From the NCBI GenBank assembly GCA_947652605.1, contig OX393579.1, forward strand, positions 21,287,674 through 21,351,673: 64,000 nucleotides of DNA. The letters are read 5' to 3'. The notes under the pieces are model-generated. The model had not been told where the DNA came from. It worked only from the letters and a program-made list of their open reading frames with translations, and made no database searches. The translations under genes and the position numbers were made by a program. Shown piece by piece: positions 45,598 to 56,265 of the stretch. The stretch comes from Elmis aenea. Its lineage: Eukaryota; Arthropoda; Insecta; Coleoptera; Elmidae. Numbering within the stretch: the first letter of the stretch is position 1; every line of letters starts with the position of its first letter.

Positions 45598-45643
45598 TCT
45601 TACACCTAACGGTAGAAAGACAAATGACTAAATAAATAAAAAA
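45598..45643 (+). promoter_or_regulatory. LINE 3-prime tail recognized by its reverse transcriptase (inferred)
   Basis: cttacacctaacggtagaaa, gacaaatgactaaataaata: this is the segment shared by the short truncated copies at 32014, 36838 and 38521. Conservation at the extreme 3-prime end fits a reverse-transcriptase template signal. Confidence 0.55.
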
Positions 45644-45655
45644 TTGTCCATATAT
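45644..45655. repeat. 12-bp target-site duplication of the LINE, right copy
   Basis: ttgtccatatat, identical to 41665-41676. Confidence 0.8.
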
Positions 45656-46015
45656 TTTCATAATTTCCTTCTTTGACCGTCTTCTCCATATATCTCCTTT
45701 CTTGATTCCCCCATATATTCTTCTAAGTATCTTCCTCTCTCATATTTCTAGTTTGTTTTCCATATTTCCATTAAAGATCTACGTTTCACAAACATAGAGA
45801 AGAGTCGGTCGATAACTGTTCGATACACTCTACATTTTGCCTTTAAGTGATACCTTTTTTGATTTCAGCATTATTGCTAACACTCCGGCACTTTTACTTC
45901 CTTTGGCTATTCTCTTATCTATTTCTTCATTTTCTTCATTTCTGTTAATGTTACCCCCAGGTAGTCAAAATTGTTCACTACCTCAAAATTATACTGCTGC
46001 TCTGCACTTATAACT
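45656..46015 (-). pseudogene. Old LINE reverse-transcriptase C-terminus, proximal half
   Basis: On the minus strand broken frames give YNFEVVNNFDYLGVTLTE, then IDKRIAKGSKSAG, then LLYVCETW and KLEIWERKILRRIYGG. These correspond to the YLG, LLYGxE(S/T)W and RRI motifs after the reverse transcriptase core. Several frameshifts. It continues at 41664-41453 after the LINE insertion. A different family from the intruder. Confidence 0.75.
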
Positions 46016-46201
46016 TATTATTATTTATAACACACAAACAATTTAAGATATTGAAGAGGCCGAACAGTTCGTTCAAAATTATGATAAATTTTCTTTATGT
46101 ATGATTATATTTCAAAATATTAAAATATTTATATTTTTATTTTGACTTTTTATAGCCAAACGGGGGTAACCATAGATAAAGGGTACGCAACCATGGAAAC
46201 C

Positions 46202-46239
46202 TTCATTCATAATCCGCTGCGCAGCGTATTATGAATGAA
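46202..46239. repeat. 38-bp near-perfect palindrome
   Basis: The left half ttcattcataatccgctgc and right half gcagcgtattatgaatgaa are complementary except for one position. It directly abuts the MITE that follows. Confidence 0.8.
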
Positions 46240-46334
46240 ACCCAAGCCGTGTAGGTAGCGTGTAAGTCTGTTGGATTATAAATGAAGTTAGTCATGAACG
46301 CAACATACACGCCACCTACACGGCTTGGGGTTCA
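46236..46334. mobile_element. Short MITE (~100 bp) with ~30-bp inverted ends
   Basis: gaaacccaagccgtgtaggt and its inverted partner acctacacggcttggggttc, both continuing into gcgtgta/tacacgc. No coding content. Confidence 0.7.
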
Positions 46335-46479
46335 ACTATTTTCAATGAAACAAGTATTCGATTCTACCCATAAGAGTGCAAACACCGTGGTAAGACTGTT
46401 ATTTGACAATCAGAAAATCAACGCATTTTCTATTTAATTATGCCTTTTAAACGGAGGGATTGGTCAATCTACACCTCAA

Positions 46480-46815
46480 GCAAAGAAAAAAAAAGCACTA
46501 CGAGCTTCAGAAGCAGATGAGCAACGGGAAGATTGGAAACGAATCGATTACGCAATGTTCAAGCCCGTTCATCTGAAATGGACGAGCAACGGGAAGCAAG
46601 ATTGAAAACGAATCGATTGCGCAATGCTCAAGCCCGTTCATCTGAAATAGACGAGCAACGCGAAGCAAGATTGGAAACGAATCAATTACGCAATGCTTAA
46701 GCCCGTTCATCTAAAACGGACGAGCAACGGGAAGTAAGATTGGAAACTAATCGATTACGCAATGCTCAAGCCCGTTCATCTGAAATGATTGGAAACGAAT
46801 CGACTACGCAATGCT
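46480..46815 (+). pseudogene. Decayed Helitron-associated protein: 23-residue coding repeats
   Basis: About five copies of a 69-bp unit occur. Translated, each gives EQREARLETNRLRNAQ followed by ARSSEMD or variants. Imperfect, charged 22-24-residue repeats of this type precede the helicase-like domain in many insect Helitron proteins; this is from memory. A 4-bp-scale deletion near 46530, an in-frame stop near 46698 and truncation at the end break it. A Helitron-like 3-prime region (46875-46965) follows directly, so it is probably an internally deleted Helitron. Confidence 0.6.
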
Positions 46816-46874
46816 CTCACTAGAAGAATAATTTGTTTTACATTAAATTTTGAGCTATTTATATCTCAGGAACG

Positions 46875-46965
46875 AAGTCAATTATGGACAAACAAAAGAT
46901 AATTTTTTGCGCAAGAAGAAAAATACGCGCAAGGCGGTGTCTAGCGATGAAGGAAGGAGTGTTGT
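46875..46965 (+). repeat. Degenerate Helitron 3-prime region
   Basis: tttttgcgcaagaagaaaaa, tacgcgcaaggcggtgtcta, gcgatgaagga closely parallels 50030-50100, just before the hairpin of the Helitron end at 50125, but the hairpin itself is lost. Confidence 0.5.
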
Positions 46966-47031
46966 AAATAAAAATTTGAGCCAATCGATTGTTCAACGAC
47001 ACGCTTAGCAATATTCGATATATAAAGGTGG

Positions 47032-47399
47032 GTACAGACATGCAACAAAACATCGTATAGTAACACCGTCGCGTACAGATTGTTGTTGCGCGTTGAAGAT
47101 ACTGTGTGCCGTGAATTGCATCGTATCAACACGTCGCCGCGTAACATCGCAGCAAACATTCTGGCGTCCCACCATTTTGGTATTACTTTTAGTACCTAAG
47201 TATGTTACGCAGACCTGTACATACATAAAAAGCATGGTGCAACATCAGCGCGTAACCTTCCTTTGATGTGACGCTGGAATACTGACAACCGATGGGACGC
47301 CACGATGTTACTATGTTGCGGTGTTACGATGTTACGAAGTGAGGTACAAACAGGTTACGCGACGGCGTTACTATACGATGTTTTGTTGCATGTCTGTAC
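47032..47399. mobile_element. MITE with ~45-bp terminal inverted repeats
   Basis: gtacagacatgcaacaaaac, atcgtatagtaacaccgtcg at the left is matched by the inverted cgacggcgttactatacgat, gttttgttgcatgtctgtac at the right. The interior is full of acgttac/gtaacat words. Target duplication not resolved. No gene. Confidence 0.8.
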
Positions 47400-48265
47400 T
47401 GTAATGGTCGCATATAGGATAATATCTAATAATTTAAAAACAATTTTTAATGTACTCGCGTAACATCATAAAGTATTATTTAGTTATTTTTCTGTTTCTA
47501 GGAAACCATAAATAACTTGTTTAAAGTTAAAGAAAGCCACATGTGTTTTAAAAAACGCGTGTAGATTATAATATTTATATTTTCTCAGGGTGTTTTAGTA
47601 AACAAAACACTTTTAAAATCGTTATCAATACAAGGGTTTCTAATAATTACCGAGTCAAAAGGCTAATTCCCAATGCTAGACCAAATAAGCGTTGACTGAT
47701 TTGTTATGTCATAAATTTGTCTTTATTGCATTCTAAGAAAACGAATGCAGGTCAAACCATATCATCTGGCAACCCTAAGCTTAACATTCCTCGGGGATGC
47801 CCGCCCTATTTGTCTAGCGATTGTGTTGCGAATTATATTTCTGATTTATTTAATGTTCGTATTTGTGCAGATATTATTATTTATAACTGATTACAATTAC
47901 ATATAAAATATTGAGTAATTGAAGTTACTAATTGATATGATTTTACATTGGTTTAGTATATTTTGTTTTCAAGTAACAGATTTCGACGTTTAATGGAGGG
48001 GAGAACTTAAGTTAAAATTGTTAGAAAACTATTTATTTTGAGAAGCTCCAATAATCGACGAGCTAACGGATTCAGAATTCACCCCACCATTATACACAAA
48101 TCTGAATAACGAATTAACGAATGTATGTGTGTTAATATCCACCCTAATTATTTAACATCTCTTGCACGATTTGTCCATCCAAAAAAATAGGCGGTTTTGA
48201 CAGTCAGGTATCCAGCGAAAGGGTATAAAAGGCATTGTTTTACAGTAATCGAGGTTCACTTTTTG
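47400..48265. other. No recognizable gene or element
   Basis: AT-rich spacer. Confidence 0.5.
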
Positions 48266-48269
48266 AGAA

Positions 48270-48520
48270 CCATTTTCTTTGGGACCTAGCGATAGATGTG
48301 CTCTCCACAAAGCAATTTGTAGGCAGGGCACTCCCTTGGTCAGCCAATATTTCCAAATTTGCGCTAAACTCCGACTCTCGGATCGATGTTTTCTCCCAGA
48401 AGAAATTCTGAGGCAGGGAACTCCCAGAGCATTGTTTCTAAATTTGCGTAAAAAATTGTAACGACTAAATGATAGATGTTCTCTCCACAAAGCAATTTGT
48501 AAGGCAGGGAACTCCGTTAG
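48270..48520. repeat. ~90-bp degenerate direct repeats
   Basis: Three copies of a segment like ctccacaaagcaatttgta, ggcagggaactccc at about 48303, 48391 and 48481; the middle one is diverged. Possibly part of the LTR-element relic downstream. Confidence 0.6.
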
Positions 48521-48894
48521 TCACCTTAACAAACGTGTATTTTTATTAGTAACAAATTGCGTGATATTTTTCGGCCCTCCGTAAATTTAAAACCCAATGC
48601 CTTCGCAATTAATCCACCGGACAACCCCGCACTAACGACCCGATTGCGCAATAATATTCCCAACTGCACCATCTTAAATAACAATTCACCACTCCTTAAT
48701 TAATCCTCCTTACAATCACTGATACAACCTAGAATCGCGAAATCTCACAATTACCATATTACATGTCCCATAATAATCCACCATTTCCCAATCAATCCGC
48801 CATACGATGCCTCATAAAACCTCTAATTACGAATACCAAAAATCACCCACTCCGAAACCAATAATAAAACCTTAAATGTGGCAACCACCCTGAA
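48521..48894. other. Unassigned low-G sequence on plus strand
   Basis: Markedly C/A-rich with few G residues (aatccaccattt, accctaacaatt words), unlike the surroundings. Possibly noncoding LTR-element sequence. No frame. Confidence 0.35.
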
Positions 48895-49120
48895 TCTCCA
48901 ATAATAATTCCTAATATGTGACAATAATACACGAAATAATCTAACCCTAACAATTCCTAATATGTGACAACCATCCACGAAATAACCACATAATAATTCC
49001 TAATATGTGACAACCATCCACGAAATAACCTTGCCTAATAATCATCCCTAATATGTGAGAATTATCCACGAAATAACTACGAATAATAATTCCTTATATG
49101 TGACAATTATCTACGTAATG
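48895..49120. repeat. ~50-bp tandem repeat, about five copies
   Basis: cctaatatgtgacaaccatc then cacgaaataacc recurs with variants at about 48910, 48955, 49000, 49050 and 49090. Confidence 0.8.
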
Positions 49121-49124
49121 AAAC

Positions 49125-49976
49125 TTTAAATAATAAACAAAATCCACAACATCTTGTTTGTTTTATTTACTGTCTAATAAACCTATAGCTGTTCTAAATA
49201 CCGGAGTTCGCTATGGAAACACAACGTAGCAGGGTCCTACACTAAAATATGACGATCATGAGCCATAACATCGTTTAAGCAACTTCGCTAATTCACCAGA
49301 ACTACCGTACTCAGTATAAAAGAAAATAAGTAAAAAAGCATAAGGACTTTTAATAATACTGAGCCAAGTACGGTACGTCACAGTTGGTGCCGTGACCAGG
49401 ATATTAGACAGCTATTGTGCGACGAATATTAGGCAGTAAAAATAATATTTAATCCACGAAAATAAATAAATAAATGCAGTAAATCAGCGAATAAGTAAAA
49501 CATAAATTAATTAATTAATTAATAAATAAAGAAAAGGAAATTAAAAATAAATAAATAAATAATAATTAAATACTTTTAAACAATAACCAAATTATAGTAT
49601 CTCCGCCTATGGAACTTTTAAGCTACACGTAAAACTGACAACGGGGGAGAAAATTCCGTGCTTGAAGAGTATTTTGGAATCGACAACGGGGGAGAAAATG
49701 TCGTCTTCTAAAGGGTTTTTGGATCTGACGACGACATGGAGGACATCACGTGCCAAGATCACCATCATTGCAGCTACTAGGACAATACCACTTCGCAGAC
49801 GACATCCATTAAACCGCATGGCGTAGCAGAGCATAAAGAATCGGTCCCATAACAATCGGAAGTTCAACAAGCTATGGAGACGATGTTCCACGACAAGTAA
49901 ACAACTCATGGTCCGAATCCTAGCCATACCGACCTTCCCCAGAGCCAAGCAGCATCATCCAAGTACGGTACGTCAC
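49125..49976 (+). mobile_element. LTR-retrotransposon relic (BEL/Pao-like)
   Basis: A candidate LTR has a TATA-like cagtataaaag at 49311 and ends ccaagtacggtacgtcaca at 49382. It is followed at once by ttggtgccgtgaccagga, which looks like the primer-binding site of insect BEL/Pao elements (from memory). A second copy of the LTR-end sequence lies at 49959-49976. Between are (aaat)n-rich sequence and two purine-rich tracts, acgggggagaaaa, at 49638 and 49686, of polypurine-tract type. No gag or pol remains. The two LTR bodies do not obviously match, so it is rearranged. Confidence 0.45.
49384..49401 (+). other. Candidate tRNA primer-binding site
   Basis: ttggtgccgtgaccagga immediately follows the LTR end. 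It would pair with a tRNA 3-prime end; the tRNA is not identified. Confidence 0.45.
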
Positions 49977-49989
49977 AGTACCCACCTTT

Positions 49990-50125
49990 GAACATACAGA
50001 CGTGTAACGTGCAACAAACGAAAGGTAATTTATTGCGCAAAGAGAACTTTACGCGCAAAGAGAATTCTACGCGCAAGCCGGGATCTAGCGGTGAAGGAGC
50101 CCCGAAGGGGCTCCAGAATTGCTAG
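49990..50125 (+). mobile_element. Helitron 3-prime end
   Basis: A perfect hairpin, ggagcccc gaa ggggctcc (50096-50114), is followed by 7 nt and CTAG (50122-50125), then T. Hairpin plus CTRR immediately before a T is the diagnostic Helitron 3-prime terminus. Upstream reiterated cgcgcaaagagaa words match 46875-46965. The 5-prime end was not identified. Confidence 0.75.
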
Positions 50126-51420
50126 TCAGTACATAAAAATAACAATTAATTTTCTTTAAAAGCCATAGTAGCATCTTAAAACAGAAAAAAAAGGTGTAGC
50201 AGATTACAACTTTAAATTTTTACCGTCAGTTACCAAAAAAAAAAAACAAGTAGCCTATTAAGTTTTTGTCTAATTTAATAAAGAAACATAGAGTTGTAGC
50301 TATACAAGAAACACTTAAAATAACACTATCCATCGTTTTTGCATTTTTATTCATTCAAATTAATAACAGTTAGATTAGCCTAAAGTTAGTTTAATTATTG
50401 TAAAACTGTTGGATACAGCCGTAAAAATTGCCAGTCATAAATTGTTTTTACATTTTGGAAAATTTAGTTTTTCATAACATTGTTAATTTCATAAAAAGTC
50501 GTGTTCTAAATTTTTAGTGCATCAAATTGAAAAATTAAATGTGTCCTTTATAAAAAACGACAAATTAATGATGGTCAAAAATAGAACAAACGTCTGAAAA
50601 ACTCCAATTGATCAAGGTATAAAAAAATATTAGTCAGTTTTTTATCCCTTTAAAATAAAACGCAAGCAAAACTTTTAACCTATGCTAAATAATGTCTGAA
50701 CTAATAAGGCAATGAGAATTTTAATTTAAGATTTAATTTTAGCCCAAATTACACAATTTTGCCGTAATTTAACCTATTACTACTAAACTTAACATAAGCA
50801 AGATCTTCATGTTGAACCTCAAATTTGAAACAACTTGTACATTGTACCCTTGAAACATACATATTCTACATTGATTAATTTTAATTTTAAGTAAATAAGA
50901 GACGTCTTTAAATATATAAAGTAAATTATAACACGTAAAAAAAAACACACCGCAGGTTGTGAATTTCTTAAGAAAGTAGTCACGGGTTCTAGAAATTAAT
51001 TAAATTTTAAATTAAAAATTGGAACTAAAAATTGCATGTAAAAAATTTTTAACCTCAACCGTCTGATATTTTTTGTTAGCTATTAATAAGCCGAGGTTGG
51101 GTCTTCGATTAAACAGTATTTTGTAATGGAAGACGTCGCATAAGAAAACCTTAATAATTGGAAATTCATCCTTCATATTTGATTATTTAAAAATTTCAAA
51201 ACAAGGTCGTGTTAAAACAATTAAATCTTTCAAAATTTCTAATTAAACATTTTTATTACAAAATAAATTTACTATTTTCCCTGATAAAGTGTTATACATA
51301 TACAACAAATACAACATAACATTTGTTAAATTAAAGTGATTATAATTAACAAGTGGTTTATTTAGTGTCAGTTTAACGAAACAACTAAAATATACTCTTG
51401 CATAAACTACACTCTTACTA
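50126..51420. other. No recognizable gene or element
   Basis: AT-rich spacer. Confidence 0.5.
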
Positions 51421-51955
51421 AGGGTAGTTCACACGGTGACACTAGCATCGTGACATTTAATGTCGTGACATCGCTTGACATTCGATGTCACGGCACTGGG
51501 TGTTCACACGTAACTTGATAATATATTTGAGCGTCACGACATCAAAATAAAAATGGCTGCACTTGTAACTGCGGCAACTAATGTTGTTGAGCAGCTAATT
51601 ATTTTGAAGTCGCTGTATTCGCGAATAGATTTGTCCCATAAACAAGAATATTGTTGATAATGCTTTAAAATCGTTGGAGTATCTATTGAGGACATGATAA
51701 ATTGGAAATCGATGACAAACAAATGTATATTAATTGTCTATTATGACAAATACGCGCTAGCAAAATATAAAAATATGGTCAAGTACCGCATTTTTAATAT
51801 CAAAAGTTGGCAGCTGGTCAGTGTCACGACATTGTTATTGTCACGGCACTGGTGTCATGACATCGTGGCATCGCGACATCAGGCTATTCAGACGATGATA
51901 TTTAATACCATGGGTCTACTGTCACGACACTAATGTCACCATGTGAATGAGGCTT
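51421..51955 (-). mobile_element. PIF/Harbinger-like nonautonomous element, copy 2
   Basis: The left end agggtagttcacacggtgac and right end gtcaccatgtgaatgaggctt (degraded) match 17445-17913 in opposite orientation; taa follows the right end. Subterminal gtcacgacat motifs are reiterated and a MADF fragment is carried. Confidence 0.75.
51590..51722 (-). pseudogene. Truncated MADF-like domain fragment, copy 2
   Basis: MSSIDTPTILKHYQQYS then CLWDKSIREYSD, homologous to 17635-17766. It retains the same truncation, so both MITEs derive from one internally deleted Harbinger. Confidence 0.5.
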
Positions 51956-52154
51956 TAATGTATTTGGGCTACTCGAGTGATATCCAAAACAGACAAAATA
52001 TTCAACATGACCACCGCCTTTCTAAGGAAAGCTATTTTTTAAATACAATTATTGGAAACAAAAATTGGCATTGTTAAAAAAAATGTAATTTTGAGAAAGT
52101 TTTAGTTTAAATTTAAATATTTTAATAATGCCGTAAGACAATAATAAACTAATG
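51956..52154. other. No recognizable element
   Basis: AT-rich; no ends or motif visible. Confidence 0.4.
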
Positions 52155-53701
52155 AATATAAGACTGTAGCCGAAAATATCAATTTTATCGTAAAATACCT
52201 TTAAGCTTTTTAATAAAGCATGAAATTCTCTACAAAATTATTTCGATTTATTTTTTGTTTGCAGGTAATGGTTTGAGAGTTATAAAGCAGTTTGTACTAA
52301 AAAATGTAAAAAATTTACAAAATTTAATTGTTTCTTAGACTTTGCAACCGCTGTATCTTTAAAACGAAAGGTTGTACAAAAAAACCGACAGACCATTCCG
52401 GATAGCAAATTTTATGGGCTACAACTTCGGTTAAGTGAAATTTTTTGAAAATCAAACCGATTTTCCGGAAAAGCTGAAAATAAGGAATAGAGTGCAAAAA
52501 CAAAATTTCCTACAAATATTGTTTTGTATTTAAAAATGCTTTAAAAAAAAATGCGATTACGTAATTGAATGATGGAGGTCATTTTGAACACTTATTGAAG
52601 TAATTTTGTGGTTACGTGTTAATTTGGTGCGTCCAGATGGATTTGCATTGTTTTGCATTATATCGTTTTCGAAAAACAAAAACTCCCGGTAATTATGATA
52701 TTTTGTATTTAAAAAAGCCATAGCATCTGCAACATTAATAAAATTATGTATCTCATCAGTTTCAAAGCTTTTTATGAAGTTTGAAATTCTTCAGAAAACC
52801 ACCCGTTATCATTTTTTTTAAGGAGCTAACGAACAAATTTAATAAAAAATTGTAAAACTGCATATAAATAAGTTATGTAAATTTTTAAAAACGCCGCACC
52901 TTTTTAACGAAACGTCGTAGAGCAAAACGGATGCCTATTGCGGATAAGGCATTTAATGGACTACAACATCGGTAAATATGTTGTTCAATAAAACAAAATG
53001 TATCATAGAAATGTTTATAATAGTAAAAAAGGTAAAAAAAAAAAACGATAAAATGCAAAACAATGCAAATCCATCTGGACGCAATAAAATTAACATGTAA
53101 CCACAAAATTACTTCAATAAGTGTTCAAAATGGCCTCCATCATTTTCAATCACGTAATCGCACTTTCTTTAAAAGCATTTTTAAATACAAAACAATATTT
53201 GTAGGAAATTTTGTTTTTGCACTCTATTCCTTATTTTCAGCTTTTCCGGAAAATCAATTTGATTTTCAAAAAATTTCACTTGACCAAAGTTGTAGCCCAT
53301 AAAATTTGCTATCCGGAATGGGCCGTCGGTTTTTTTGTACAACCTTTCGTTTTAAAGATACAGCGGTTGCAAAGTCTAAGAAACAATTAAATTTTGTAAA
53401 TTTTTTACATTTTTTTGTACAAACTGCTTTATAACTCTCAAACCATTGCCTGTAGACAAAAAATAAATAAAACTAATTTTGTAGAGAATTTCATGCCCTA
53501 TTAAAAAGCTGCAAGGTATTTTACGATAAAATTGATATTTTCGGCTACAGTCTTATAAATGCAGAAGTGTAAAAAAATCAAGTAAGTGTTGATATCAGCT
53601 TAGCATTTGATTTTAGTAAAAAATTTTACTTGAAATTTTTTCTTAGAAAAAGGTCCTCTATCACCACTTAAAATATTCGCGGTGATAACGGGGACACCCT
53701 G
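52155..53701. mobile_element. Palindromic mariner-family derivative (inverted arms of ~520 bp)
   Basis: 52155-52672 is an inverted copy of 53043-53575 (shared blocks: caaccgctgtatctttaaaa, ggatagcaaattttatgggc, ccagatggatttgcattgtt), separated by about 370 bp. The right arm continues to ggggacaccctg-TA at 53701; the left arm lacks this end. The arms match the noncoding part of 20692-21930 and 61662-62116. The spacer holds a more diverged copy of the same units. No transposase. Confidence 0.8.
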
Positions 53702-55239
53702 TATGTACCTATATTCAGTTAGTTCATTATACCATAATAGCTTTGCCATTAACACTTGAAAATGAAATTAAATCAATTTATCAGTAAACATCAGGCACGT
53801 TTCAAGATTTTAATCGTTCTGTTGAGCAAAAAGAACAGCTGGTCTTAGAATTAAAAGCTCCAATTAAGTTCCAAGTGAAGTCGATTTTTTCATTTATTAG
53901 CCGTAAAAGGAAATCTTTTCAATTTCTTTTCGTAAATTTTTCTCTTTATATTTCTTTATTGAATAAACCGGCAAAGGCCATAAACGTATCTCAAACATTT
54001 CTTAAGTTCAAAAGCAGATCTTGTTTATTGCGATGTAATGGGGTACACGTTGTTTTATGTAAGGTCGTAATCTTTCGTAATTGATGTTTTAGAATGATTA
54101 ATGTGTAGAAAATATTTTGAGACGAGTTCTTTTCTCAATCTGAGAGCATATCACAAGAAAAATATCTTTCAATGGCTAATAAACTCTATTTCATTTAAGC
54201 AAACCTTTTGCTTCAAAACAAAGCCCTGTTTTCGTATCGCTTTCGTTTGGTTTATTGGTTAACCTGGTTTACATGGCATTTGCCCGCGAAGTTACATTTA
54301 CATTTCAATTGGAATACGCTCTCATTTGTGTTTGAAAACACATTTCGTTTGATTTTCTTGCATGCAAACTTAATGTATTTGTAGTGCAATACATCTTAGA
54401 TGTAGGCATTCGTGAAAATACAATTCATATCAATAGTTGTATTTGTATGTGTGCTTAACCTAAAAGCGTCAAAATGCAATTCCTTTCGTGTTATAATATT
54501 TACGTCGACGCTGTCAAAACAATGTGAACGATGGGCACTCCTTTTAAGTGGACGTTTGCTGTAATAAAAATTTTATTTCCATCGCATTACAATATTTTTT
54601 AATAGACGAAAATTTAAAGTGTCAACAATTTAAACTTAGCTATCGGTTTGTAGTAGAAAAATTGTTTGAAAATATCAATAACCAACAAAAATATTTTTAT
54701 AAAAAATATATACCTTATTTAAAATCGTAGGTATTATGTGATCGTAGAATAAGTAAATTACCTAACACCAGGCAATTTTTCCACTCGTGGGTAATATTAA
54801 CTCTTGTTATGTAATATACTATTAATTGTAATGTTATTTATCAAATGAAGAATCCTAATACCTAACTTAACAAAATTATTTAATAACGGCCTTAATCTTT
54901 AATCCCAAAATTTGGCAATGTTATGCCACACAAATCTTTGTTTCAATATAGTTAAAAGTGTTGATAAGAATATTAAGCATCTTTAATTAATTATGATAAT
55001 TAAATTGTAAACAATTGTTTACTTAATTCGGGTGATATTGTCCAATGACCAACTGAAAAGTATAGATTCATTAATTTAATTTCATATTTTATCAAAAATT
55101 ACATTATTAATTCTTATCATTGCTTTTAAGTTCGGTGTAGACAAATAATACAATGCACATTTAAAAAAAAATACGTGTTTTATCTTACGTTATGAAATTC
55201 ACGTATGGTCATAACTTAAACAACTGTCACTAATGTCCC
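53702..55239. other. No recognizable gene or element
   Basis: AT-rich spacer. Short frames with no motif. Confidence 0.5.
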
Positions 55240-55297
55240 TTAGGCTCGATGCACAGCGCCCAGACGGGCGAAAAACGTACGTGTGCATCGAGCCTTA
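55240..55297. mobile_element. Very short MITE (~58 bp)
   Basis: ttaggctcgatgcaca faces tgtgcatcgagccttaa with only ~25 bp between (gcgcccagacgggcg). Could be a minimal Harbinger-type MITE with TAA/TTA duplication. Confidence 0.55.
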
Positions 55298-55314
55298 AAT
55301 TCTTAGAACACTAA

Positions 55315-56262
55315 AGCTACGTACACACGCTTAGAGAACAGTCTCGCTAGATCGGTGCCGCTAGATCGACCCTCGGCAAGTTTTGGTCTAGTTAGAGGGT
55401 CGTGTGAATACCTCAAATATTTGTCTCGTCACTCGCTCTAACCAGATCCAAACGTTTGGAAATTTATGCTAGACTGCCCTATGCCTATGTCCGTGAAGAT
55501 CGCCCTTCGTCACGATTTAAAAAACAACTACAGTACCTATAGAAAAATTATACTGATATTGTGCGTATTTGTAAAGTAAAATTTTTATTTAAATAAATAT
55601 ATTGTATATGATTTTTTAATAACCATTTATGCGCTAATTACATGAATACACATTTAAAACTATTTTCAAATACAATGTAAACCAAACGAGCTTTATTTGC
55701 TATTTCTAAAGTAAATAAAAACTAAATATAGTTTTTTCGTATTTTTTTATTATTTTGAAGTGCACGTTTTTATTTTGTATCATAAAATAAATTATCGTTG
55801 TTAAGGTCATTTGCCAAATAGGTTTAAGATTTCAATACCAATTTTAATGTTTTTATAGTAGGGTCCGACGTTTTTCACAAATAACTTTATATTTTAATTT
55901 GAAAAAAGGCAATAAATCAACACTAAAGTTTTTAATCGAATAGTAAAAAAACGTAACATTGTCAAATGACATCTTCTAAAATTTTAGTATACCTACATCA
56001 TTTTAAAATTGTAGCTTGTTGTAATACACAGCACTTTTCTCGAACTGGCATTTCGATAATGAATTGAACAGAGAGCAAATACCGAAGAGAGAGCAAACAG
56101 CGCAACACTCGTGTGAACACCCTGGCAAGTAGTTGCAGCTAGGGCTGAGGTGAGGGGTGTCCCGACGTCACGGTCGAAACAAAAATTGCATTACGTGTGA
56201 ACACGCGCTAGTTGAGTCTAGAGACTTGTGTCGCAACTTTACTCTAGCGTGTGTACGTACCT
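55315..56262. mobile_element. TAA-flanked MITE, Harbinger-like, first of an adjacent pair
   Basis: The left end agctacgtacacacgct and inverted right end agcgtgtgtacgtacct are flanked by taa (55312-55314, 56263-56265). Subterminal ctagatcg/ctcgctag words. 948 bp, AT-rich interior, no gene. Confidence 0.75.
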
Positions 56263-56265
56263 TAA

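Larger units (their letters stand above)
41677..45643 (+). mobile_element. Near-intact non-LTR retrotransposon (APE-type LINE)
   Basis: It has a short 5-prime leader (about 68 bp), ORF1, a 20-bp gap, ORF2, a ~100-bp 3-prime region ending actaaataaataaaaa, and a 12-bp duplication (ttgtccatatat) on both sides. Both frames are open with no stop. Coding strand bias is strongly A-rich, as usual in LINEs. It is inserted in an older LINE relic. Clade is not assigned: the ORF2 layout lacks RNase H and the ORF1 is RRM-like. Copies of its tail at 32014, 36838 and 38521 show the family has amplified here. Confidence 0.93.

Noticed and set aside
49504..49575. (TTAA)/(AAAT) simple repeats as a functional signal
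   Set aside because: Low-complexity sequence common in AT-rich insect DNA; nothing ties it to a function.
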